Below are positions 1 through 4,918 of a stretch of 7,373 nucleotides of DNA, one piece after another. The position numbers and the translations under genes were made by a program. The DNA is from DASXTB01 sp036505615 (GTDB lineage Bacteria; Acidobacteriota; UBA6911; JACQSX01), in contig DASXTB010000241.1 of assembly GCA_036505615.1 (NCBI GenBank), forward strand, positions 1 to 7,373, written 5' to 3'. Every line of letters begins with the position of its first letter. Positions within the stretch are counted from its first letter, which is position 1. The notes beneath the pieces are model-generated. The model did no database searches, was not told where the DNA came from, and was given only the letters and a program-made list of their open reading frames with translations.

Positions 1-18
1 AAAGTCGAGGGGTTGGCC

Positions 19-211
19 GGATTATTCATAAAATCCTGAAAAAGCAGGCCGCGAATTACGCGAATTAACACGAATTTTCGGGAGCGGGAGAGGGGGCGCT
101 GCGAATATGGAAGAGCGACACTTTGTAAGTCAGCGCCCCTCTTCCGCTCCCGAAGTTATTCGCGTTGATCCGCGTAATCCGCGGCTCGCTTTTCGGATTT
201 ATGAATAATCC
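19..211. repeat. Long imperfect inverted repeat (hairpin or MITE-like element)
   Basis: The arms at 19-101 and 131-211 are reverse complements over about 80 bp, by eye roughly 85-90 % matched with a few 1-3 nt indels. They enclose a 29-nt loop (102-130). The outermost 14 bp match perfectly: GGATTATTCATAAA at 19-32 against its complement at 198-211. The innermost part (TTCGGGAGCGG and GCGCTG) also matches well. The arms contain iterations of a CGCGAATT/CGCGGATT-like word. No reading frame is apparent and there is no clear target-site duplication. It could be a non-autonomous mobile element, a REP-type element or a structured RNA. The symmetry is seen directly; mobility is inferred. Confidence 0.8.
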
Positions 212-215
212 AGGA

Positions 216-244
216 TTGACGACTGGAATCGACTTCATTTTAAG
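216..244 (+). promoter_or_regulatory. Possible sigma-70-type promoter for the desaturase operon
   Basis: TTGACG at 216-221 matches five of six -35 consensus bases. After a 17-nt spacer comes TTTAAG at 239-244, a four-of-six -10 match. It lies directly after the end of the long inverted repeat and about 165 nt before the preferred desaturase start. A T-rich tract follows at about 251-266. The match is only by eye and other placements are possible. Confidence 0.25.
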
Positions 245-394
245 GCTGAGTTTTTTTTGTTTTTAGCATAAACTACTCCATCCGGCTCGTCCTTCAGAAA
301 AGCGCTGCCAGTCTGTTCACGCTTCTTCCGGTTTCAGGCCCAGCCACGGATCGTCGTGATTGATTGCTTTAAATAGATTCTTGAGCTTCACGGG

Positions 395-401
395 AAGGTG
401 G
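395..401 (+). promoter_or_regulatory. Ribosome binding site that favours the ATG at 408
   Basis: AAGGTGG is one base from the AAGGAGG consensus and sits 6 nt before the ATG at 408. A TTG at 360 in the same frame would lengthen the protein by 16 residues, but no comparable Shine-Dalgarno sequence precedes it. This supports the shorter product. Confidence 0.55.
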
Positions 402-407
402 TTCTTC

Positions 408-1181
408 ATGCTCTTTGTCCTCTTTGTTTTGCTGATGATTTATCTTGCGGCCGCTTCACAAACAATCATGCTCCATCGCTTTGCTTCACATGAACAATTT
501 AAGTTTCGGAAAGCCGCTTACGAGAAACTGGCCTGGTTTACCGTCTATCTGACTATGGGGGTGTCGTTTCTTTCTCCTCGCGCCTACGCCAGGCTGCACC
601 GGGCCCACCACGCATACAGCGACCAGGACAAGGATCCGCACTCGCCCCACAACATTCGCAATCCCGTTCGTTTCCTGTGGAACCAGTATCTGGAGTATAA
701 GAAACGAAGGTCGCCGGACGAGACTGACGAGCCCCGATTCTGCAAGAACCTGCCAACGACATTTCTGGACCGTTGGAACGATAATCTGCTTCGAGTGCCG
801 ATCCTGCTTATATGGATCGCCATTTTCTATTGGTTCGCTCCCACCTGGTACGCGTGGGTTTTGTTTCCGCTAGTGATTGCGATCAGTCCCGTTCACGGCT
901 TCATTGTCAATAACTTTGCCCACCGCTTCGGCTATCGAAATTATGAAAGTGATGACCACTCAACTAATTTCACTATTTTTAAAATGGATGCTCTTTGCCT
1001 GGGCGAATGCTTTCAAAACAACCACCACCACGATCCGTCAGCCAGCAATTTCGCGCATTTTGACGGCGAATGGGACCCCGGCTACTATCTGCTGCGTTTG
1101 CTGGAGATGTGTAAAATAGTAGAGATCAAGCGTATCGGGCCACTGCAGGAGCTGGTTCTTTCCGAGGCTACCGTCGCCTGA
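408..1181 (+). CDS. Membrane fatty-acid (acyl-CoA type) desaturase
   Basis: This predicted integral-membrane di-iron enzyme would insert a double bond into a fatty acyl chain, as in the stearoyl-CoA/delta-9 desaturase family (COG1398). From the ATG at 408 it is 257 residues. The three histidine clusters are visible: HRFASH at 23-28, HRAHH at 64-68 and NNHHHD around 204-209, the last preceded by GECFQ where the family usually has GExxH. The segment AHRFGYRN at 171-178 is also typical. Hydrophobic stretches lie near 2-20, 41-57, 129-147 and 149-170, as expected for a four-helix fold with the histidines on the cytoplasmic side. Electron donor genes are not seen nearby. It is followed 18 nt later by ttcA on the same strand, so co-transcription is likely. 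Chain length and positional specificity cannot be told from sequence. The start could also be a TTG at 360, giving 273 residues. Confidence 0.9.
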   Translation: MLFVLFVLLMIYLAAASQTIMLHRFASHEQFKFRKAAYEKLAWFTVYLTMGVSFLSPRAYARLHRAHHAYSDQDKDPHSPHNIRNPVRFLWNQYLEYKKRRSPDETDEPRFCKNLPTTFLDRWNDNLLRVPILLIWIAIFYWFAPTWYAWVLFPLVIAISPVHGFIVNNFAHRFGYRNYESDDHSTNFTIFKMDALCLGECFQNNHHHDPSASNFAHFDGEWDPGYYLLRLLEMCKIVEIKRIGPLQELVLSEATVA

Positions 1182-1199
1182 TGACTGTGTGGTCTGCAG

Positions 1200-1964
1200 A
1201 TGGAAAACATCCCCAAGCGCCTTCTGAAAGCTGCGGGCCAAGCCATCGCCGATTTTGGAATGATTTCCGATGGCGACAGGATCATGGTCTGCATGAGCGG
1301 AGGCAAGGACAGCTATACATTGCTGGCCGTTCTTCGCGACTTGCAGCAGCGCGCTCCGGTGCGATTTGAATTGCTAGCGGTCAATCTGGACCAAAAGCAT
1401 CCCGGCTTTCCTGGACAAGTGTTGCCGCACTACCTGCAGTCAATCGGCCAAAAATATCGCATTGTCGAGAAGGATACTTATTCTATCGTCAAAGAGAAGG
1501 TAGCTCCGGGAGATACGACCTGTTCTCTTTGCTCGCGCCTGCGGCGCGGGACATTGTACGGAGTCGCTCTTGAAGAAGGCTGTAACAAAGTTGCGCTAGG
1601 ACATCATCTGGACGACGTCCTGTGCACGTTCCTGTTGAACTTGATTTATTCGGGCTCGCTCAAGGCGATGGCGCCGGTTCTTCGAAGCGACGATAGCGCC
1701 AACGTGGTGATTCGTCCGCTGGTTTATTGCCGCGAATCGGAAATTGAACGATTCGCCAGGGACGCGAAGTTTCCCATTATTCCCTGCGATCTCTGTGGCA
1801 ATCAGGAGGATCTGAAGCGAAAGCAGGTCAAGAAACTGTTGGATAATCTGGAAGCGGAAATTCCGCAGGTTCGGTCGTCGATGCTTCGTGCTCTAAAAAA
1901 TGTGCGGCCTTCTCATTTGCTGGATGGCGAGATTTTTGATTTCCTGTCGCTGCTGCTAGAATGA
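1200..1964 (+). CDS. ttcA: tRNA 2-thiocytidine(32) synthetase TtcA
   Basis: TtcA adenylates C32 of certain tRNAs with ATP and replaces its oxygen with sulfur to give 2-thiocytidine, using a [4Fe-4S] cluster. The 254-residue product shows the PP-loop SGGKDS at 33-38. It also has CSLC (Cys108 and Cys111) followed by SRLRRG, the GHHLDD motif at 134-139, and IRPLVYCRE near 171-179. IIPCDLCGNQ follows, with Cys196 and Cys199. Cys108, Cys111 and one cysteine of the second pair (Cys196 or Cys199) correspond to the cluster ligands of the E. coli protein. The C-terminal NVRPSHLLD is also characteristic. It is shorter than E. coli TtcA (about 311 residues), mostly through compact ends, and nothing essential appears to be missing. 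The ATG at 1200 has only a weak Shine-Dalgarno sequence, which suggests translational coupling to the desaturase that stops 18 nt upstream. A small zinc-finger gene follows after 39 nt. Confidence 0.95.
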   Translation: MENIPKRLLKAAGQAIADFGMISDGDRIMVCMSGGKDSYTLLAVLRDLQQRAPVRFELLAVNLDQKHPGFPGQVLPHYLQSIGQKYRIVEKDTYSIVKEKVAPGDTTCSLCSRLRRGTLYGVALEEGCNKVALGHHLDDVLCTFLLNLIYSGSLKAMAPVLRSDDSANVVIRPLVYCRESEIERFARDAKFPIIPCDLCGNQEDLKRKQVKKLLDNLEAEIPQVRSSMLRALKNVRPSHLLDGEIFDFLSLLLE

Positions 1965-1987
1965 ACGTGTAGCAGTGGATAAAGAAC

Positions 1988-1994
1988 AAGGGGG
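1988..1994 (+). promoter_or_regulatory. Ribosome binding site of the small zinc-finger gene
   Basis: AAGGGGG lies 9 nt before the ATG at 2004, inside the 39-nt gap after ttcA. It is the best Shine-Dalgarno match in that gap. It supports the view that the short downstream frame is translated. Confidence 0.55.
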
Positions 1995-2003
1995 TACCGA
2001 TTT

Positions 2004-2174
2004 ATGAGCGAACAGAATACGTGCAGATCTTGCGGCGGTACTGGAAAGTGTGGCTCTTGCGACGGTACAGGCCAGCAGAGAGGGTGGGAGGTCGGGAGCG
2101 GGGGGCAGAAGGCCTGTGGCAGTTGCAACGGCACCGGTACGTGTCAATCCTGTGAGGGGAGCGGTCACAAGTAA
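2004..2174 (+). CDS. 56-residue stand-alone DnaJ-type zinc-finger protein
   Basis: The frame encodes 56 residues with four complete CxxCxGxG motifs: CRSCGGTG at 7-14, CGSCDGTG at 16-23, CGSCNGTG at 38-45 and CQSCEGSG at 47-54. This is the cysteine-rich zinc domain of DnaJ/Hsp40 without a J-domain or C-terminal substrate domain. Eight cysteines could hold two zinc ions. The halves 7-23 and 38-54 resemble each other, pointing to an internal duplication. They are joined by a Gly-rich linker containing Trp28. The 22-residue step from motif 2 to motif 3 equals that recalled for E. coli DnaJ, while the outer steps are shorter (9 residues each). A good ribosome binding site precedes it, and it follows ttcA in the same direction. 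Small proteins of this sort, such as plant BSD2, can act as chaperones. The role here is unknown: a chaperone, metal-handling or TtcA-related function would be conjecture. Confidence 0.8.
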   Translation: MSEQNTCRSCGGTGKCGSCDGTGQQRGWEVGSGGQKACGSCNGTGTCQSCEGSGHK

Positions 2175-2190
2175 ACTCTAGGTGTGTTCT

Positions 2191-2219
2191 GGGAGCGCAG
2201 GCATCTTGTGTGCGTCTGC
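2191..2219 (+). repeat. Diverged GGGAGCG-led hairpin
   Basis: GGGAGCG at 2191-2197 runs into a short stem: GCAGGC at 2197-2202 pairs with GCGTCTGC-side bases up to 2219, including one G-T pair. It lies 16 nt after the zinc-finger stop codon. It shares only the GGGAGCG leader and the leader-then-hairpin layout with the copies that follow, so its kinship with them is inferred. Confidence 0.4.
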
Positions 2220-2230
2220 AGCTTGGACAT

Positions 2231-2265
2231 TTTTGGGAGCGGAGAGACGGCCTGAGGGCCGTCTC
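2231..2265 (+). repeat. 35-bp hairpin repeat, copy A
   Basis: A TTTTGGGAGCGGA leader precedes a perfect 9-bp stem (GAGACGGCC at 2244-2252 and GGCCGTCTC at 2257-2265) with a TGAG loop. All 35 bases are identical to 4109-4143, in the same orientation. It is a REP-like palindromic element downstream of the ttcA and zinc-finger transcript. No T-run follows, so it is not a standard intrinsic terminator. Confidence 0.85.
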
Positions 2266-2279
2266 GTGGAGTTTCTATA

Positions 2280-2315
2280 TTTTGGGATCGGGTTAGACGG
2301 CCTGAGGGCTGTCTC
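2280..2315 (+). repeat. Hairpin repeat, copy B (diverged)
   Basis: The leader TTTTGGGATCGGG is one nucleotide longer than in copy A and has a T for G. The stem AGACGGCC at 2295-2302 pairs with GGCTGTCT at 2307-2314 through one G-T pair, with the same TGAG loop. It is preceded by TTTCTA plus two bases, exactly as the distant copy at 4109 is. Copies A and B therefore form a tandem pair spaced by 14 bp. Confidence 0.75.
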
Positions 2316-2531
2316 AACTTGGCAGTTGGCATCGCGGACCTGAGGACCTTCCCCGGGGAATTTTACATAAGGAAAGCGGATCTCGCCCGGTCATGTCAGG
2401 CAATGAGGTTGGATTCCAGGTCTCTCTTTTTGTGCTTTCTTTTTCGAAATGACTGCTTGCTGCGATCCTTGAAGATCTTCGCTGGCGGAGCGATCGGCTT
2501 CCGGGTTTTGATTCGCCGGCGGACTTTCTGA

Positions 2532-2552
2532 GTTTTAACCATAGGTTAAAAC
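2532..2552. repeat. Perfect 9-bp AT-rich palindrome
   Basis: GTTTTAACC at 2532-2540 and GGTTAAAAC at 2544-2552 are exact reverse complements around the loop ATA. It sits midway between converging genes. It might serve as a bidirectional terminator or a protein-binding site, but no T-run follows on either strand. Confidence 0.6.
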
Positions 2553-2554
2553 GC

Positions 2555-2574
2555 GGCCGTTCACTTCGACGGCC
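2555..2574. repeat. Short GC-rich hairpin
   Basis: GGCCGT at 2555-2560 and ACGGCC at 2569-2574 form a 6-bp stem with an 8-nt loop, two bases after the preceding palindrome. It may act with it in transcript ends from either direction. The function is not demonstrated. Confidence 0.4.
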
Positions 2575-2588
2575 CTACAGTGTCGAAT

Positions 2589-2645
2589 CCGCAACCGATG
2601 ACTGATGACCAATGACCTAATGACCAATGACGCCTTTGGTTGCGG
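2589..2645. repeat. ATGAC tandem array enclosed by an 8-bp inverted repeat
   Basis: Five ATGAC words start at 2598, 2605, 2612, 2620 and 2627, spaced 7, 7, 8 and 7 bp. They are enclosed by CCGCAACC at 2589-2596 and its exact complement GGTTGCGG at 2638-2645. The array is too short to be a CRISPR and has no spacers. It probably arose by slippage or as part of a small repeat element. Confidence 0.65.
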
Positions 2646-2697
2646 CTTCGCCGTCCTGTGCTTTTGTATTGAACGTTTCTGAATGATCCGCGGCCGG

Positions 2698-3990
2698 TTA
2701 TCGCTTTAACTCATTTTTTATTACGACGCCGCCCTTCATCACGAACCCTACGTCTTCCAAAGAGCGGATATTGGACAGAGGGTCCGCCTGAACAGCTATC
2801 AGGTCGGCAAACTTTCCTGTCTCGACACTGCCGATACGATCGTTCCATCCCAGCAGCTCGGCGGCATTTATGGTTGCCGCCTGGATAGACTGCATTGCAG
2901 TCATTCCGTACTTGACCATGTACTGGAATTGCCGAGCGTTGTCTCCGTGAGGATAGACTCCGCCATCGGTTCCAAAGGCCATGCGCGCTCCGCCTTTAAG
3001 TGCCCTGGCGAAGTTGTTGCGCTGCAGCTGGCCGATTTTCTTTTCTTTTTCGATTGATTCGGGGAGCATTCCCACTTTGGCTCCGTGTTGCAGAATGAAG
3101 TCATCATTGTAAATGTCCATTACCAGGAAGGTGCCGTGCTCTCGAGCCAGGCGAATTCCCTCGTCATCGATCAAGCTGGCATGTTCGATGGAGTCGATTC
3201 CCGCTTGAATCGCCTCCTTTATGGACTGCGTGCCGTGCGCATGCGCCGCCACTTTGCGGCCCAGTTTATGCGCTTCTTCTGCGATGGCTTTCATCTCTTC
3301 CAGTGTGTACTGCGGGGTGCCGGGCTGATCTCCTTTCGACAGCACTCCGCCGCTGGCGCAGATTTTGATCAAGTCAGCGCCGTACTTGACCACTTCCCGT
3401 ACTTTTGCGCGTACCTCCCAAGGGCCATCGGCCACTCCTTCATCTTTGTGATGGAATTCGTAGCTGAGGAGATTGTCGTCGCAGTGGCCACCGGTGATGC
3501 CCAAAGCCGGCCCGGAGACCAGCATTCGCGGCCCGGGAAGATCTCCCTCGTTGACGGCATCGCGCAGCGCCACGTCGGAATAGCCTCCAGCTCCGACATT
3601 TCGTACGGTGGTGAATCCGGCGCGCAGAGTCTTGAGCGCGTTGGTGGCCCCGTGCAAAGTCTGCCTGGGTACGGAAACGCCCAGCGATTGGTAGCCGGAA
3701 TGCTCCGGGTTACTGGTCAGATGGTCGTGGCAGTCAATCAAACCGGGAAGCAAAGTCACCGCGCCGAGATCGAGAACTTCAGCGTCCGGCGGAATTGCGA
3801 TTCCAGATCCCACTTGGGCGATTTTATCCCTTTCGATCACAACTACTGGATTGGGAATCCGGTGGTCGCTCTTTCCGTCGATCAGGTAGGCCGCCTTCAG
3901 CGCGATTTTATTGGGTTTATCTTGGGCCAAACCCGTGCTCATCAAGAGAAGACAGATCCATGAAGCAGGGAAGATAAGGCGGCGCGTCAT
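2698..3990 (-). CDS. Secreted metal-dependent amidohydrolase (imidazolonepropionase/Xaa-Pro dipeptidase-like, COG1228)
   Basis: The 430-residue product belongs to the amidohydrolase superfamily, a TIM-barrel hydrolase with a binuclear metal site. Visible ligand candidates are DCHDH with His88 and His90, Lys209 in DLIKI (likely carboxylated), the AHAH pair His250/His252, IEHA with His270, and Asp342 in FGTDGG. The ATINAAELLGW and TGKFADLIAV segments near the C-terminus are typical of the group. Residues 1-22 form a signal peptide (two Arg, a hydrophobic core, then a cut after GLA before Gln-Asp), so it probably acts outside the cytoplasm. Relatives cleave Xaa-Pro or other acyl-amino-acid bonds, but the substrate cannot be read from sequence. 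The frame is open for a further 85 codons upstream, yet the ATG at 3990 has a strong ribosome binding site and gives a proper signal peptide. It lies 170 nt after leuD with a hairpin repeat between, so it may be transcribed separately. Confidence 0.9.
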   Translation of the reverse strand: MTRRLIFPASWICLLLMSTGLAQDKPNKIALKAAYLIDGKSDHRIPNPVVVIERDKIAQVGSGIAIPPDAEVLDLGAVTLLPGLIDCHDHLTSNPEHSGYQSLGVSVPRQTLHGATNALKTLRAGFTTVRNVGAGGYSDVALRDAVNEGDLPGPRMLVSGPALGITGGHCDDNLLSYEFHHKDEGVADGPWEVRAKVREVVKYGADLIKICASGGVLSKGDQPGTPQYTLEEMKAIAEEAHKLGRKVAAHAHGTQSIKEAIQAGIDSIEHASLIDDEGIRLAREHGTFLVMDIYNDDFILQHGAKVGMLPESIEKEKKIGQLQRNNFARALKGGARMAFGTDGGVYPHGDNARQFQYMVKYGMTAMQSIQAATINAAELLGWNDRIGSVETGKFADLIAVQADPLSNIRSLEDVGFVMKGGVVIKNELKR

Positions 3991-3995
3991 TGAAA

Positions 3996-4000
3996 CCTCC
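3996..4000 (-). promoter_or_regulatory. Ribosome binding site that fixes the amidohydrolase start
   Basis: Read on the minus strand, GGAGG lies 5 nt before the ATG at 3990-3988. It is one of the best Shine-Dalgarno sequences in the window. It argues against the longer frame that begins at 4245 and runs into the leuD coding region. Confidence 0.75.
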
Positions 4001-4062
4001 GTGGGTAGAGTAGAAAGTCTGCCACGAACCGCACACATTAGGGGAAGAAAACGAGTTACAGA

Positions 4063-4079
4063 TGCGCCGCAGGGGCGCA
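4063..4079. repeat. 6-bp GC hairpin between leuD and the amidohydrolase gene
   Basis: TGCGCC at 4063-4068 pairs with GGCGCA at 4074-4079 around a 5-nt loop. In the direction of leuD transcription it follows the 35-bp repeat and is followed, 10 nt later, by a short TTTT. It might be a weak terminator or attenuator for leuCD. Confidence 0.3.
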
Positions 4080-4108
4080 CAGCCGTGCTCCCCTCTGGCG
4101 TTTCTACG

Positions 4109-4143
4109 TTTTGGGAGCGGAGAGACGGCCTGAGGGCCGTCTC
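4109..4143 (+). repeat. 35-bp hairpin repeat, copy C
   Basis: Every base matches 2231-2265, including the TTTTGGGAGCGGA leader, the 9-bp GAGACGGCC stem and the TGAG loop. It ends 17 nt from the leuD stop codon, so in the leuD mRNA it forms a 3'-untranslated hairpin. TTTCTA plus two bases precede it, as for copy B. It may protect the mRNA 3' end as REP elements do, but this is not shown. Confidence 0.85.
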
Positions 4144-4160
4144 AAGCGTGCCCCTACTCC

Positions 4161-4745
4161 TTAGTGAAACTTCGCTTCGTAGGCCGTTATTTGGTCTTCG
4201 TGCTGAAGCGTAAGGCCTATATCGTCGAGGCCCTTCAGAAGACATTCTCTTCGAAACGGATCAACTTCGAAGCGGGCCTTAAAACCATTCGTTGTGACGA
4301 TTCGCTGCTCCAGGTCCACGCACACTTCAATCAGCGGATCGGCCGTTGATTTTTCAAACAGAGTGTCCACCTCGCTCTCAGATAACGCTACCGGGAGCAG
4401 GCCGTTCTTGAAGCAGTTATTGTAAAAAATATCGCCGAAGCTGGGAGCGATGATGGCCTGAAAACCGTAGTCCTGGAGCGCCCATGGCGCGTGTTCGCGA
4501 CTCGAGCCGCAACCAAAATTCCTGCGTGTAAGGAGGATCCTAGCCCCGCGTCTTTCCGGGCGGTTCAAGATGAAATTGGGATTCTCCTCACCGTCCGGAT
4601 AGAAACGCCAGTCGTAAAAGAGGAATCGTCCGAAGCCGGTGCGTTCGATTCGCTTAAGAAACTGCTTGGGGATAATTTGGTCCGTGTCCGTGTTGACGGT
4701 GTCGAGCGGGAGGATGCGTCCGGTATGGCTGGTAAATGGTTTCAT
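4161..4745 (-). CDS. leuD: 3-isopropylmalate dehydratase small subunit
   Basis: LeuD is the small (swivelling) subunit of isopropylmalate isomerase. With LeuC it converts 2-isopropylmalate to 3-isopropylmalate in leucine synthesis in the cytoplasm. The 194 residues compare well with about 201 in E. coli. Family motifs are NTDTDQIIPKQFLK at 18-31, NFGCGSSREHAPWAL at 76-90 and the DIFYNNCFKNGLLP segment at 105-118. The ATG at 4745 follows a modest GGAAA Shine-Dalgarno sequence. The gene lies 173 nt after leuC, an unusually wide gap for this pair, and the gap is filled partly by heptamer repeats. A 35-bp hairpin repeat begins just after the stop codon. The frame looks intact. Confidence 0.96.
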   Translation of the reverse strand: MKPFTSHTGRILPLDTVNTDTDQIIPKQFLKRIERTGFGRFLFYDWRFYPDGEENPNFILNRPERRGARILLTRRNFGCGSSREHAPWALQDYGFQAIIAPSFGDIFYNNCFKNGLLPVALSESEVDTLFEKSTADPLIEVCVDLEQRIVTTNGFKARFEVDPFRRECLLKGLDDIGLTLQHEDQITAYEAKFH

Positions 4746-4850
4746 TTAGTTTTCCGATAGCGGACTGACGACCGAGTGCCGCCCGTCGTCCATTTGTTGC
4801 AGCACTTTGGAGAAATGGAAGATAAAAGCGGCCACGGCCAACGGACCAAA

Positions 4851-4917
4851 TCCGCAATCCGCAACCCCAATCCTCATCCCGCAATCCGCATTCCGCAATC
4901 GGGAGAATCCGCAATTC
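4851..4917. repeat. Heptamer tandem repeats in the leuC-leuD gap
   Basis: On the plus strand, words of the type TCCGCAA recur at about 7-bp period: 4851-4857, 4858-4864, then degenerate copies, then three more good ones between about 4877 and 4913 (TCCGCAT and TCCGCAA). On the transcribed strand these read GCGGATT/GCGGAAT. The tract begins right beside the leuC stop codon. Slippage expansion or a dispersed intergenic repeat are the likely origins. A 7-bp period shifts frame, so the tract encodes no simple peptide repeat. Confidence 0.7.
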
Positions 4918-4918
4918 C

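Larger units (their letters stand above)
2175..2697. other. Gene-free convergent intergenic region rich in hairpin repeats
   Basis: This 523-bp stretch lies between the plus-strand zinc-finger gene and the minus-strand amidohydrolase, whose 3' ends face each other. It holds three GGGAGCG-type hairpin elements (2191-2315), two simple hairpins (2532-2574) and an ATGAC tandem array (2589-2645). A 70-codon TTG-started frame at 2319-2531 has no recognisable family features and is taken as non-coding. No classical hairpin-plus-T-run terminator is evident on either strand, though the hairpins could end transcription from both sides. Confidence 0.7.

Noticed and set aside
2092..2102. An 11-bp match (TCGGGAGCGGG) between the zinc-finger gene linker and the long inverted repeat at 78-88
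   Set aside because: Several 11-bp matches are expected by chance in 7.4 kb, and the bases encode a plausible Gly-rich linker. A repeat insertion in the gene is not supported.
2244..2265. An intrinsic terminator for the ttcA and zinc-finger transcript
   Set aside because: The stem is strong but is followed by GTGGAG rather than a T-run, and the same hairpin recurs in the other orientation relative to leuD. A repeat element explains it better.
2319..2531. A 70-codon TTG-started frame in the convergent gap
   Set aside because: It has no good ribosome binding site and no recognisable motif, and it lies amid non-coding repeats.
2589..2645. A possible CRISPR-like array
   Set aside because: The units are only 5 bp with 2-3 bp between them. 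There are no spacers of normal length and no cas genes.
3085..3963. A 292-codon plus-strand open frame opposite the amidohydrolase gene
   Set aside because: It is fully antisense to a gene with strong family motifs and a signal peptide. Its translation shows no recognisable domain. Long antisense frames are common in GC-rich coding DNA.
3991..4245. An 85-codon N-terminal extension of the amidohydrolase frame
   Set aside because: It would start inside leuD, run through the hairpin repeat, and bury the signal peptide. The ATG at 3990 has a GGAGG 5 nt upstream.
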